A stretch of 57,407 nt of DNA from Acidihalobacter_A sp037381185. Lineage in GTDB: Bacteria; Pseudomonadota; Gammaproteobacteria; DSM-5130; Acidihalobacteraceae. A program made the position numbers and the translations under genes. Below the pieces are notes generated by a model. The model worked only from the letters and a program-made list of their open reading frames with translations. It did not search any database and had not been told where the DNA came from. This document shows positions 1-7,612 of the stretch, piece by piece. Each line of letters opens with the position of its first letter. Position 1 is the stretch's first letter. The stretch lies in contig NZ_JARRQY010000013.1 in assembly GCF_037381185.1 (NCBI RefSeq), positions 1-57,407 of the forward strand. Direction: 5' to 3'.

Positions 1-28
1 CCTGGCGGTCACGCGGTACTCGCTGCCG

Positions 29-1125
29 GTCGCGCCCCACGCGGGCGCGTGGATTGAAACGCCGAATTCGAAGCCAGCTTTATCGGCCACCTGGTCGCGC
101 CCCACGCGGGCGCGTGGATTGAAACGCCACATGCGGCAGCGCTTCCGAACCCTTGGTAACGTCGCGCCCCACGCGGGCGCGTGGATTGAAACAACTTCCG
201 TCGATGGAATCCTGACGTGGTGCGTGAGTCGCGCCCCACGCGGGCGCGTGGATTGAAACAATCGAAACTGGAGCTGGCGAAAGCGTTGAAAGTGTCGCGC
301 CCCACGCGGGCGCGTGGATTGAAACTTCGAAGTCGCCGATGTGGTTGCCGTTTGGCAGGTGGTCGCGCCCCACGCGGGCGCGTGGATTGAAACACCACTT
401 GGGTAATGCCGTTGGGCGATCTCAAATGGTCGCGCCCCACGCGGGCGCGTGGATTGAAACCTTAAACGACCTGCTGGTCCTGCATAACCACTTCGAGTCG
501 CGCCCCACGCGGGCGCGTGGATTGAAACATCGGCGAGAGGTCTTCGTTGCCTGCATACGCCAGTCGCGCCCCACGCGGGCGCGTGGATTGAAACTAAGTC
601 AGGATGCCTTCCATGTCGCGCTTCAGCTGTCGCGCCCCACGCGGGCGCGTGGATTGAAACCATAAGACAGGGAAATAATTCCCACCCCAGACAAGTCGCG
701 CCCCACGCGGGCGCGTGGATTGAAACATCTCGTTCCTTAACCGAGAGGCCGCTTTCGCGGGTCGCGCCCCACGCGGGCGCGTGGATTGAAACTAAATACG
801 CGCGGCGCTGTTTCGAAATTAAGGAAAGTCGAGCCCCACGCGGGCGCGTGGATTGAAACAGCAGCAGCTTCACGCAGGTAACGCAGGGGCTCGTCGCGCC
901 CCACGCGGGCGCGTGGATTGAAACGGCGTGGTGTCTCCGCGTTGGGTCAAGATGCTCTGGTCGCGCCCCATGCGGGCGCGTGGATTGAAACGAGCACACA
1001 GCGTGTTGGGTTCCGGACGGGATAAAGGTCGCGCCCCACGCGGGCGCGTGGATTGAAACAGGCTGCAGGCGCGGCAGTACGAGATCGACGAGCGTCGCGC
1101 CCCACGCAGGCGCACAGATTGAAGT
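29..1125 (+). CRISPR. Type I-C CRISPR array, trailer end, 17 repeats
   Basis: Seventeen 32-nt repeats begin at 29, 94, 161, 228, 294, 362, 429, 497, 563, 629, 695, 761, 828, 893, 960, 1028 and 1094. They are separated by 16 unique spacers of 33-36 nt. The repeat starts GTCGCGCCCCACGCG and ends GTGGATTGAAAC, with an internal CCACGC/GCGTGG stem and GGGC loop; this is the type I-C repeat form. Repeat 13 has C5 to A, repeat 15 has C12 to T, and the last repeat has six changes (positions 15, 21-23, 31, 32). Decay towards the right puts the leader off the left edge, so the array is read on the + strand. Bases 1-28 are the end of another spacer, so the array continues leftwards. No cas gene is present in the window. 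The 92 bp after the last repeat (1126-1217) hold nothing I recognise. Confidence 0.98.
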
Positions 1126-1217
1126 TACTGTTCCTGCGAGTGGCTTTTGGGGCGGCCTGGTCGCGCTTCGTTTTTATTTTCTTGGTGATCGCGTCGTTTT
1201 CGTAGGGACCGTCCGTC

Positions 1218-1841
1218 CTATGCCTGCAGCCGGTAGCCCAGTCCCCTGACCGTTTCTATACGCGGCGACGCCGTCCGCGCCAGGGCGTTGCGCAGGCGGC
1301 GGATCTGCGCGTCCAGGCGGTTGTCCTCGATCGGTTCGCCCCAACCGGCGTTCATCAGCGCCTCGCGCGAGGCCGAGTCCGGCGCGGCTTCGGCCAATCT
1401 GCGCAGCACGCGGTAGGCGTGTTCACCCAGGTCGAGGTGGCGTTCGTCCAGGTATACCGCGACTCGGCTGGGGCCCAGCCGCAGTTTTCCGACCTCCGTC
1501 CACGGCCCGGCCTCCGGGCCCAGGTCGGCCAGCGTGCTCAGGCGTGAAATGACCTCTTCGGGAGCGGTGTGCGTCGGCAGCAGATCGTCCGCGCCTTCCT
1601 CCAGCAGCTGCACCCGCAGTATCAATTCGGCATCGGTCAGCACCAACAGCGCCGCCATCGGACATTGTTCGCGCAGTTCGCGCACCTGCCGCGCCGCCGT
1701 TTCGGGCTCCGGGGTGAGCAGCACGATGGCTTCTTCCACCGCCGTGCGTATCTGCGGACGCACCTCGGCACCGAAGCGTTCGAGGCGGCGGGTCCACTCG
1801 GCATGAGCGGCGGCTGTGCCGCGCAGTAGGCATATTTTCAT
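1218..1841 (-). CDS. OmpR/PhoB-type winged-helix regulator with degenerate receiver (second of pair)
   Basis: A 207-aa protein starting MKICLLRG. Residues ~1-110 have the size and strand-helix rhythm of a receiver domain, but the N-terminal acidic pair is missing and the expected phospho-Asp strand reads IVLLTPEP. Residues ~115-207 are an OmpR-like winged helix, with RLDAQIRRLRNAL as the recognition helix and ending ETVRGLGYRLQA, the usual wing. The start is set by the ATGA overlap with the upstream regulator (1838-1841), which implies translational coupling; longer readings of this frame run into the neighbour. The pair lies divergent to the ABC transporter operon and probably controls it or itself. 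Family is clear; target and signal are inferred. Confidence 0.8.
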   Translation of the reverse strand: MKICLLRGTAAAHAEWTRRLERFGAEVRPQIRTAVEEAIVLLTPEPETAARQVRELREQCPMAALLVLTDAELILRVQLLEEGADDLLPTHTAPEEVISRLSTLADLGPEAGPWTEVGKLRLGPSRVAVYLDERHLDLGEHAYRVLRRLAEAAPDSASREALMNAGWGEPIEDNRLDAQIRRLRNALARTASPRIETVRGLGYRLQA

Positions 1842-2530
1842 GACGATACCTGTTCGGGGGGCGTGAGGCGGTAGCCGACGCCGGGCAGGGTTTCGATGAA
1901 ACGCGTGCCGAGCTGTCGGCGAAGCCTGCCGATATAGGTTGGGACCAGCGAGGCGCAGGCCTCGCCGTCGGGGTGGATCGAAGCGGCCAGGCGGGCTGTG
2001 GGCACGGCCTGCCAGGGGCGCCGGGCGAGCAGCGCGAGCATGCGCAGTTCTCTTGGCTGCAGGTCCAGGGGACATCCGGCGAGACTGGCGCGCCCGCGCC
2101 ACACGTCGATGCCCAGGGACCCGGCACGGTATTGAGGGGGATAGCCGCGCATGCGGCGCAGCAGCGCGCGCAGGTGGGCGATGGTCTCCGCGGGTGGCGT
2201 GTCAGCGGCAAGTCGCAGGGCGGTCGGAGGCGAGGCTGCGTCGGCCGCATCGTTCAGGAGCAGGCATATGCGGGGCAGGGTGGAGACATCGGCGAGGGTG
2301 TGCGCGGTGCCCGGATCGGCGATCAGGGCCTGGCAGGGCAGCGTGTTGCAGTGGGAACGCAGCAGGGAGGGGCGGCGCAGATAGTGCACCGTGAAGCCCT
2401 CCGTGCGCAGGCGCCGGCCGAGTTCGCCTTCTCCGCGGCGCATGCGTAGATACAGCACCGCATGCGCTGTCACAGAACGTTCAACTGTCTCTAGATATCT
2501 GTTTTTCAGGGAATTCATGGGGTTTTTCAA
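1838..2530 (-). CDS. OmpR/PhoB-type winged-helix regulator with degenerate receiver (first of pair)
   Basis: A 230-aa protein. The C-terminal ~100 residues form an OmpR/PhoB winged helix (LDLQPRELRMLALLARRPW, then TYIGRLRRQLG and IETLPGVGYRLTPPE). The N-terminal half resembles a receiver in length only: the acidic Asp pair after strand 1 is absent, although ADPG occurs near the usual phosphorylation strand. No histidine kinase gene is adjacent. It is the first gene of a two-gene unit with the 207-aa regulator (4-bp overlap). Internal starts at M5 or later are possible. The 5' end faces a 126-bp divergent promoter region that contains a tandem 11-bp repeat typical of binding sites for this class. 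Confidence 0.78.
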   Translation of the reverse strand: MKNPMNSLKNRYLETVERSVTAHAVLYLRMRRGEGELGRRLRTEGFTVHYLRRPSLLRSHCNTLPCQALIADPGTAHTLADVSTLPRICLLLNDAADAASPPTALRLAADTPPAETIAHLRALLRRMRGYPPQYRAGSLGIDVWRGRASLAGCPLDLQPRELRMLALLARRPWQAVPTARLAASIHPDGEACASLVPTYIGRLRRQLGTRFIETLPGVGYRLTPPEQVSS

Positions 2531-2531
2531 G

Positions 2532-2553
2532 CTTGCGTCAGGTTTGCGTCAGG
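2532..2553. promoter_or_regulatory. Tandem 11-bp direct repeat, candidate OmpR-type binding site
   Basis: CTTGCGTCAGG (2532-2542) is followed immediately by TTTGCGTCAGG (2543-2553), so 10 of 11 bases repeat with an exact 11-bp period. OmpR/PhoB-class dimers bind head-to-tail sites with this period. It lies between the regulator pair and the ABC operon. A TAGCAT sequence at 2574-2579 could be a -10 for the + strand. The binding role is inferred. Confidence 0.55.
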
Positions 2554-2656
2554 TGATGGCCGGGGTGCGGGACTAGCATCGCTTCGTGCTGAAGTTTGGG
2601 GCCGGATTATGACGAGCCGGTTACACCTGTCCGTTTGTTAAGGAGAAATCCCGAAG

Positions 2657-3676
2657 ATGCGTACGTCCGCGATTGCAAAGACATTTCTTGCCGCTTCCGC
2701 GCTGTGCTTGGGGCTGTCCGCCGCCGCTCATGCCGCCCAGCCGCTGGTGATCTACTCCGCGATCGGCTACGACGCCGACATGGCGAAGGCTTTCCAGAAG
2801 GCCACCGGCATCCCGGTGAAGATGGTCGATATGAGCACCGGTCCGCTGCTGGCGCGCGTGCAGGCCGAGAAGCAGAATCCTCAGTGGGACATCGTCTGGT
2901 TCGACGGTGCGGAAGGTATGCGCAACCTGGCTTTGCAGGGCCTGCTTGCTTCTTATGCGCCCAAAGTCGACTGGAACAGCATCGGCCGTAAGATTCAGCC
3001 TTCCGATCACGCCTACGTGGCGAGTGCCGCCTCGCTGGCCGGCGTCATCGTGGTGAACAAGAACAAGCTGCCCGAGGCCGACTGGCCGCACAGCTGGGGT
3101 GACCTGACCAATCCCAGGTATCGCGGCATGATCGGCATGAACAACCCGGCGGTATCGGGGCCGACCTATCCCTTCGTCGTGGGCCAGATGCTGTGGCGCG
3201 GCAGCGAAGAGGCAGGCAAGACCTGGTACATGGGACTCAAGGCCAATGGTCTGAAGACCTTCCGTACCAACGGCGTGACGCTGCGCGCGCTGGATCATGG
3301 CGTGATCGACGTGGCCATGGTGCAGAACAGCGCCGGCATCGGCCGCATGCTCAAGGGCATGCCGTTCAAGGTGATCTATCCGAATCCGGTGACCTTGCTA
3401 CCGCGCACCATCGGCATCAGCTCGCATGCCTCGCCCGAGGTTCGCGCAGAGGCCGAGAAGTTCGTGAACTTCCTGCTCTCCAAGCGCGGCCAGGCGGTGG
3501 CGCAGAAGGGTGATCCGACCGGCGATTCGCTCTACTACCCCGTTGTCGCCGGCACTTCGCCGCTGCAGGGGATTCCGTCGCTGGCTGGCGTGACCGTGCA
3601 GACCGCCGACCCGACCGTGTGGGGTCCGCGTGAGGGCGACATCGACCGCTGGTTCACCAACCACATTGTGCACTGA
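2657..3676 (+). CDS. ABC transporter periplasmic substrate-binding protein, Fbp/AfuA-like
   Basis: A 339-aa protein with a signal peptide (basic start, hydrophobic stretch, cleavage after AHA at about residue 26). The mature part has family-1 binding-protein features of the ferric-iron/phosphonate group: PLVIYSAIGYD at the start, a central WDIVWFDGAEGM and a C-terminal LYYPVV. A good ribosome site (taaggaga, 2638-2645) precedes the ATG. It opens an operon with a fused double permease and an ATPase, the usual FbpABC order. Ferric iron is the most likely cargo by family. The YY pair is not clearly at the FbpA ligand position, so phosphonate or another anion remains possible. Confidence 0.85.
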   Translation: MRTSAIAKTFLAASALCLGLSAAAHAAQPLVIYSAIGYDADMAKAFQKATGIPVKMVDMSTGPLLARVQAEKQNPQWDIVWFDGAEGMRNLALQGLLASYAPKVDWNSIGRKIQPSDHAYVASAASLAGVIVVNKNKLPEADWPHSWGDLTNPRYRGMIGMNNPAVSGPTYPFVVGQMLWRGSEEAGKTWYMGLKANGLKTFRTNGVTLRALDHGVIDVAMVQNSAGIGRMLKGMPFKVIYPNPVTLLPRTIGISSHASPEVRAEAEKFVNFLLSKRGQAVAQKGDPTGDSLYYPVVAGTSPLQGIPSLAGVTVQTADPTVWGPREGDIDRWFTNHIVH

Positions 3677-3681
3677 GTCGC

Positions 3682-5424
3682 ATGGCGGCCGCTTCGGAAA
3701 CGTTGCGCCTGAAAACGCCGGTCTCCGGGATGGTCTTCCGGGGCCTGGCTTCTTTCAGGTTCGGCGCCACGTGGACTCTGCCGGCGGTGGCGGTGGTGTT
3801 GCTGGTCGTCTATCCGCTGCTGAGCTTTCTCGCCCTGGCGGTGTGGCCCGGACTCTTCGGCCAGGGCAGCGGCGGTTTCAGTCTTCAGCCTTTTGCCGAA
3901 GCGCTCAACGGCTACAACATCGAGGCGCTGTTCAACTCGCTCTGGATAAGTCTCGGCGCCGGCGTGATCGGCACGGCCACGGGCGCCTGGTTGGCCTGGG
4001 TGACGGCGCGTACGCGCCTGCCCGGCGCGCGGCTGATCGAACTCGGCATCTGGCTGGTGTTGCTGCTGCCGTCCTATTTCATGGCCATCGGCTGGCAGAC
4101 GCTGCTCGCCCCCGGTGGACTGCTGAATCTGCCCTGGTTGGCCTCGATCGTGTTGGGCCCGATAGGGGTGATGTTCGTGCTCGGCCTCAAGTTCATGCCG
4201 TTCGCCTATCTCACCCTGGTCAGTTCCTGGAAGGGGCTGCCGGAGGAAATCGACGAGGCGGGGCGCGTGCACGGGCTTGGTGGGCTGACCCGGATCCGTC
4301 TGGCGCTGCGACTGATCGCGCCCGGTCTGGCCGCCGCCTTCGCCATTGTCTATGCCGAGGCGTTGAGCGATTTCGGCGTTGCCGCGACGCTGGCCGCGGG
4401 GGTGAACTTTCCGCTCGCCACCTACGCCATCTACTCGGCGATCAGTAGCCAGCCGCTGGACTTCCCGCTTGCTGCCGCGGCCAGCTGGCTGCTGATCGTG
4501 CTGGTGCTGCCCGCAGTGTGGCTGCAGGCCCGCATCAATCGGCATGCCGGCCGCTACAGCGTGTTGACCGGCCGCGCCCGACCGCCGCGCCCGCGCCGAC
4601 TGCGTCCGGCGCATACGCTGCTTCATCTGGGCGGCGCCGTGATATTCCTGCTGCTTGCTCTGGGAGTGCCCCTCATCGCGGCCGCGGGGCTCTCGCTGGT
4701 GAAGGATCCGAACCTCGGCTTTGCGCCGGGCAATCTGACCTTGGAATACTACGCCAGGGTGTTTCAGGCCTCTTCCGTATTCGGCGCGCTGCTGTATTCG
4801 GCGCGCATGGCCGTGCTCTCCGGTCTGGCAGCGGTGGTTCTGGGGCTGGCGCTGACCGTGCTGCTGTTGCATCGCGGTGGATTGGCGCGGCTGCTGGACT
4901 GGGCCCTGCTGACCATCATGGCACTGCCCGGACTCATTCTCGCCGCCGGCTACATCTTCGCCTACAACCAGCCGTGGCTGCCGCTCTACGGCGGTTCGCC
5001 GCTGCTGGGCATGGCCTATCTGACCGGTGCGCTGCCTGCGGCCTCGCGCATGCTGCTTGGGCCGGTCGGCCAGCAGCATCGCAGCCTGCACGAGGCCGCG
5101 CAGGTGCACGGCCTGACGCGCTGGCGGCAATGGCTGCGCGTACGGCTACCGTTGCTGGCCACGCCGCTGCTGTTCGCCTGGTTGCTGACGTCCAGCCACA
5201 TCGTGTTCGAACTGCCGGCCTCCGAGCTGCTGTACCCGCCGGGTTCCCCACCGCTTGCGGTGGCGCTGATCGCCTATCTGCATGGATATCAGTACGCCAC
5301 GGAGGCGGCGCTGCAGATCGTTTCGGTGCTGATCGTCGGCGGCGCGGTGCTGTTGATCCGGTGGCTGTTCGCGCGGCTGGTGCCGGCCGCGTGGCGGCGT
5401 GAAACCTTGAGGAGGCCGGCATGA
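3682..5424 (+). CDS. ABC transporter permease, fused two-domain FbpB type
   Basis: A 580-aa inner-membrane protein with about 12 hydrophobic segments in two homologous halves, as in FbpB-type ferric-iron permeases. Each half carries an EAA-type cytoplasmic loop for the ATPase: EEIDEAGRVHGLGGLTRIRL at about residues 190-209, and HEAAQVHGLTRWRQWLRVRL at about 470-490. It starts 5 bp after the binding-protein stop and overlaps the ATPase gene by 4 bp, so the three are co-translated. The central linker is arginine-rich (TGRARPPRPRRLR). Length is slightly above the typical 500-560 aa of the family. Confidence 0.88.
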   Translation: MAAASETLRLKTPVSGMVFRGLASFRFGATWTLPAVAVVLLVVYPLLSFLALAVWPGLFGQGSGGFSLQPFAEALNGYNIEALFNSLWISLGAGVIGTATGAWLAWVTARTRLPGARLIELGIWLVLLLPSYFMAIGWQTLLAPGGLLNLPWLASIVLGPIGVMFVLGLKFMPFAYLTLVSSWKGLPEEIDEAGRVHGLGGLTRIRLALRLIAPGLAAAFAIVYAEALSDFGVAATLAAGVNFPLATYAIYSAISSQPLDFPLAAAASWLLIVLVLPAVWLQARINRHAGRYSVLTGRARPPRPRRLRPAHTLLHLGGAVIFLLLALGVPLIAAAGLSLVKDPNLGFAPGNLTLEYYARVFQASSVFGALLYSARMAVLSGLAAVVLGLALTVLLLHRGGLARLLDWALLTIMALPGLILAAGYIFAYNQPWLPLYGGSPLLGMAYLTGALPAASRMLLGPVGQQHRSLHEAAQVHGLTRWRQWLRVRLPLLATPLLFAWLLTSSHIVFELPASELLYPPGSPPLAVALIAYLHGYQYATEAALQIVSVLIVGGAVLLIRWLFARLVPAAWRRETLRRPA

Positions 5425-6476
5425 ACGATGCCGTACTGACGATAGCCGGCGCCTTCAAGCGCTACGGAGAGACGCAGGCGGTGGCCGGCGTCGACCTGAG
5501 CCTCACGAGCGGCGAGATCCTGTGCCTGCTCGGGCCGTCGGGTTCGGGCAAGACCAGTCTGCTGCGCTTGGTGGCCGGGCTCGAGCACCTCGATGCCGGC
5601 GAGCTTAGGATCGGCGGCGAAATCGTGGACGACGCCAGGGGCGCGCCGCGCCCGCCGGAGCGCCGCGGCCTGGGCATGGTGTTCCAGGACTACGCGCTGT
5701 GGCCGCATCTCAGCGTGCTGGACAACGTTGGCCTGCCGCTGCGCGAGCGTGGCCGCAGCGATTGGCGCAAGGCCGCGCGGGTCGCCCTGGAGCAGGTCGG
5801 CCTGGGCACTCTGGAGCGGCGTCACCCCTATGAGCTTTCCGGGGGGCAGCAGCAGCGTGTAGCTCTTGCGAGAGCCATCGCCGCGCGCCCGCGGCTGCTG
5901 TTGTTCGACGAGCCGCTGTCCAACCTCGATGCCAAGCTGCGCGACGAGCTGCGCGAGGTGATCGCGCATACCGTGCGCGAGGCCGGGATCGCTGCGCTCT
6001 ACATCACGCACGACCAGTCCGAGGCCTTCTTTCTGGCCGACCGACTGGGCGTCATGCGCGACGGCAAGCTGCTGCAGCTCGACCAACCCGAGACCGTGTA
6101 CCAACGTCCGGTCTCGCCGTTCGTGGCTCACTTCACCGGCGCTGCCGGGCCGTTCGCGGTCGAACCGCTGGAGAACGCGCTGTCCTGGGCCGGCATCGTC
6201 GCGCCGTGCCCGCCCGACGCCGCGTTGAACGGCGGCGGCCCGGCCGCGCTCTATCTGCGCCCGCAATGGCTGAGTCCGGCCGAGCCCGGAGCCGGAGCCG
6301 TTCCTGGCGTCGTGCGGGTCAGCGGCTATGCCGGCGATGGCTGGTCGGCGCTGGTCGACCTGCCCAACGGCAGCATCCACCTGCGCCTGCCGCAACGCGT
6401 GGCGGCAGGCGAGCGCCTGCACCTGCGCGTCGACTGGGACAAGGCGCTGCTCTATCCACGCGATCACAAGCGCTGA
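5421..6476 (+). CDS. ABC transporter ATP-binding protein, FbpC/PotA-like
   Basis: A 351-aa ATPase energising the upstream permease. Visible motifs are Walker A GPSGSGKT at residues 38-45, a Q-loop in MVFQDYALWPH, signature LSGGQQQR near 139, Walker B LLLFDEPLSNLD and the switch His in YITHDQSEAF. The ~110 C-terminal residues form the TOBE-like regulatory domain of the FbpC/MalK group. The ATG overlaps the permease stop (ATGA, 5421-5424). Nothing indicates loss of function. Confidence 0.92.
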   Translation: MNDAVLTIAGAFKRYGETQAVAGVDLSLTSGEILCLLGPSGSGKTSLLRLVAGLEHLDAGELRIGGEIVDDARGAPRPPERRGLGMVFQDYALWPHLSVLDNVGLPLRERGRSDWRKAARVALEQVGLGTLERRHPYELSGGQQQRVALARAIAARPRLLLFDEPLSNLDAKLRDELREVIAHTVREAGIAALYITHDQSEAFFLADRLGVMRDGKLLQLDQPETVYQRPVSPFVAHFTGAAGPFAVEPLENALSWAGIVAPCPPDAALNGGGPAALYLRPQWLSPAEPGAGAVPGVVRVSGYAGDGWSALVDLPNGSIHLRLPQRVAAGERLHLRVDWDKALLYPRDHKR

Positions 6477-6497
6477 TACGACAAGAAGAGGAAACAG

Positions 6498-7247
6498 ATG
6501 AGTCTTACGCCGCATGACTGGGCCGTGTTCACGGCCGCCTTCCTGACCTCGACCGTGGAATGGGTCGAGGCCTATACCATCGTGCTGGCGGTGGCCGTTA
6601 CCGTCGGCTGGCGCAGCGCCGGAAGCGCCACGATCGCCGGCCTAGCCACCGTGACGGCGCTGATCGCGATGACCGGCGGTGCCCTGAGCCTGGGGCTGGA
6701 CATCCACTGGCTGCGTCTGGTGATCGGCATCCTGCTGCTGTTGTTCGGCCTGCGCTGGCTGGCCAAGGCGGTGGCGCGCAGCGCCGGGCTGATCGCCCTG
6801 CACGACGAGGCTGCGGCCTATGCCAAGACGCGCGAGTCGCTGTCGCGCGCCGATCGTCGTGCCGCCTGGCTGGTGGCCTACAAGGGCGTGTTGCTCGAGG
6901 GGCTGGAAGTGTGGTTGATCGTGGTGGCGCTGGGCTACCGCCAGGGCGAGTTCGGACCGGTGAGCATGGCTGCACTGCTGGGACTGGTTGCGGTGGTGCT
7001 CCTAGGCATCGCTCTGCGCGCGCCGCTGACGCGCGTGCCCGAGAATGCGATCAAGTTCGCCGTCGGCTCCGCACTGCTGGCCTTCGGCACGTTCTGGACT
7101 GCGGAGGGCCTGGGTGGCGAGGCGGCATGGCCGCTGTCCGACTGGTCCATCCTGCTGCTGTTCGCGCTGTTTGCCGGCAGCGGATTGTTGGCGGTGCAAT
7201 GGCATCGCGGCCGCGCTTTGCGCCTGCGCGCCGGAGGTGAGGCATGA
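6498..7247 (+). CDS. Polytopic membrane protein with duplicated ExxE motifs (COG4280-like)
   Basis: A 249-aa protein with about seven hydrophobic segments. TVEWVEAYTIVLA (E21, E24) in the first segment and LLEGLEVWLIVVAL (E134, E137) in the middle form an internal duplication. I associate the family with COG4280, an uncharacterised membrane-protein group. The two intramembrane ExxE pairs recall REGLE motifs in FTR1/EfeU iron permeases, which also occur twice, but the arginine is absent. It starts 21 bp after the ATPase gene with a ribosome site (aagaggaaa) and sits in the Fbp-like operon, so a role in metal or cation transport is plausible but inferred. Confidence 0.7.
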   Translation: MSLTPHDWAVFTAAFLTSTVEWVEAYTIVLAVAVTVGWRSAGSATIAGLATVTALIAMTGGALSLGLDIHWLRLVIGILLLLFGLRWLAKAVARSAGLIALHDEAAAYAKTRESLSRADRRAAWLVAYKGVLLEGLEVWLIVVALGYRQGEFGPVSMAALLGLVAVVLLGIALRAPLTRVPENAIKFAVGSALLAFGTFWTAEGLGGEAAWPLSDWSILLLFALFAGSGLLAVQWHRGRALRLRAGGEA

Positions 7248-7435
7248 GTTCGTTCTTCAAGGCACTGGTGAAGTCTTTGTTCGGTGACGCGGCCAACAGC
7301 GCGGCGGTGGCGGTGGGCGTGCTGCTGGCCCTGCTGCTGGTAACCGCAGGCGATGCGGCTGCCGCCGGCTGGGGCCTGGCCGCCGTGCTGCTGGCGGCGA
7401 TGGTCTGGCTGGCGGGCCGCTACGGCCGGCGATGA
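7244..7435 (+). CDS. Small membrane protein, 63 aa
   Basis: The ATG overlaps the stop of the ExxE membrane protein by 4 bp, which supports real translation. The peptide has two hydrophobic stretches (about residues 18-36 and 41-57), a basic amphipathic N-terminus (MSSFFKALVKSLFG) and a basic C-terminus (GRYGRR). It is the last gene of the transporter operon and may be a small subunit or stabiliser of the preceding membrane protein. I recognise no family. Confidence 0.6.
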   Translation: MSSFFKALVKSLFGDAANSAAVAVGVLLALLLVTAGDAAAAGWGLAAVLLAAMVWLAGRYGRR

Positions 7436-7612
7436 CAGTTCCATGCGCGGATCTGCCGTTCGTGCCGGGCCGGGGGGCGAATAGAACCGGATAGAGTGGG
7501 TCTGCCCGAAAACACGCGCATCGAGTAAGCCTATTCGCCGTCGCGCACGTATACTTGCTATCCGGATCATCCGTTTCGGTCCTCCCGCTGTTGCGCGAGG
7601 TTGCCGAAGCGG

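Noticed and set aside
9..1115. Several open frames of 81-143 codons across the CRISPR array on both strands
   Set aside because: They are built from the repeat unit (peptides such as STRPRGAR or HAPAWGAT recur), so they are array artefacts.
2554..2656. Fur box or riboswitch before the Fbp-like operon
   Set aside because: No GATAAT-type Fur repeats and no conserved riboswitch core seen.
3535..5130. 531-codon minus-strand frame
   Set aside because: Antisense to the ABC permease; low-complexity Arg/Gln/His-rich translation typical of high-GC shadow frames.
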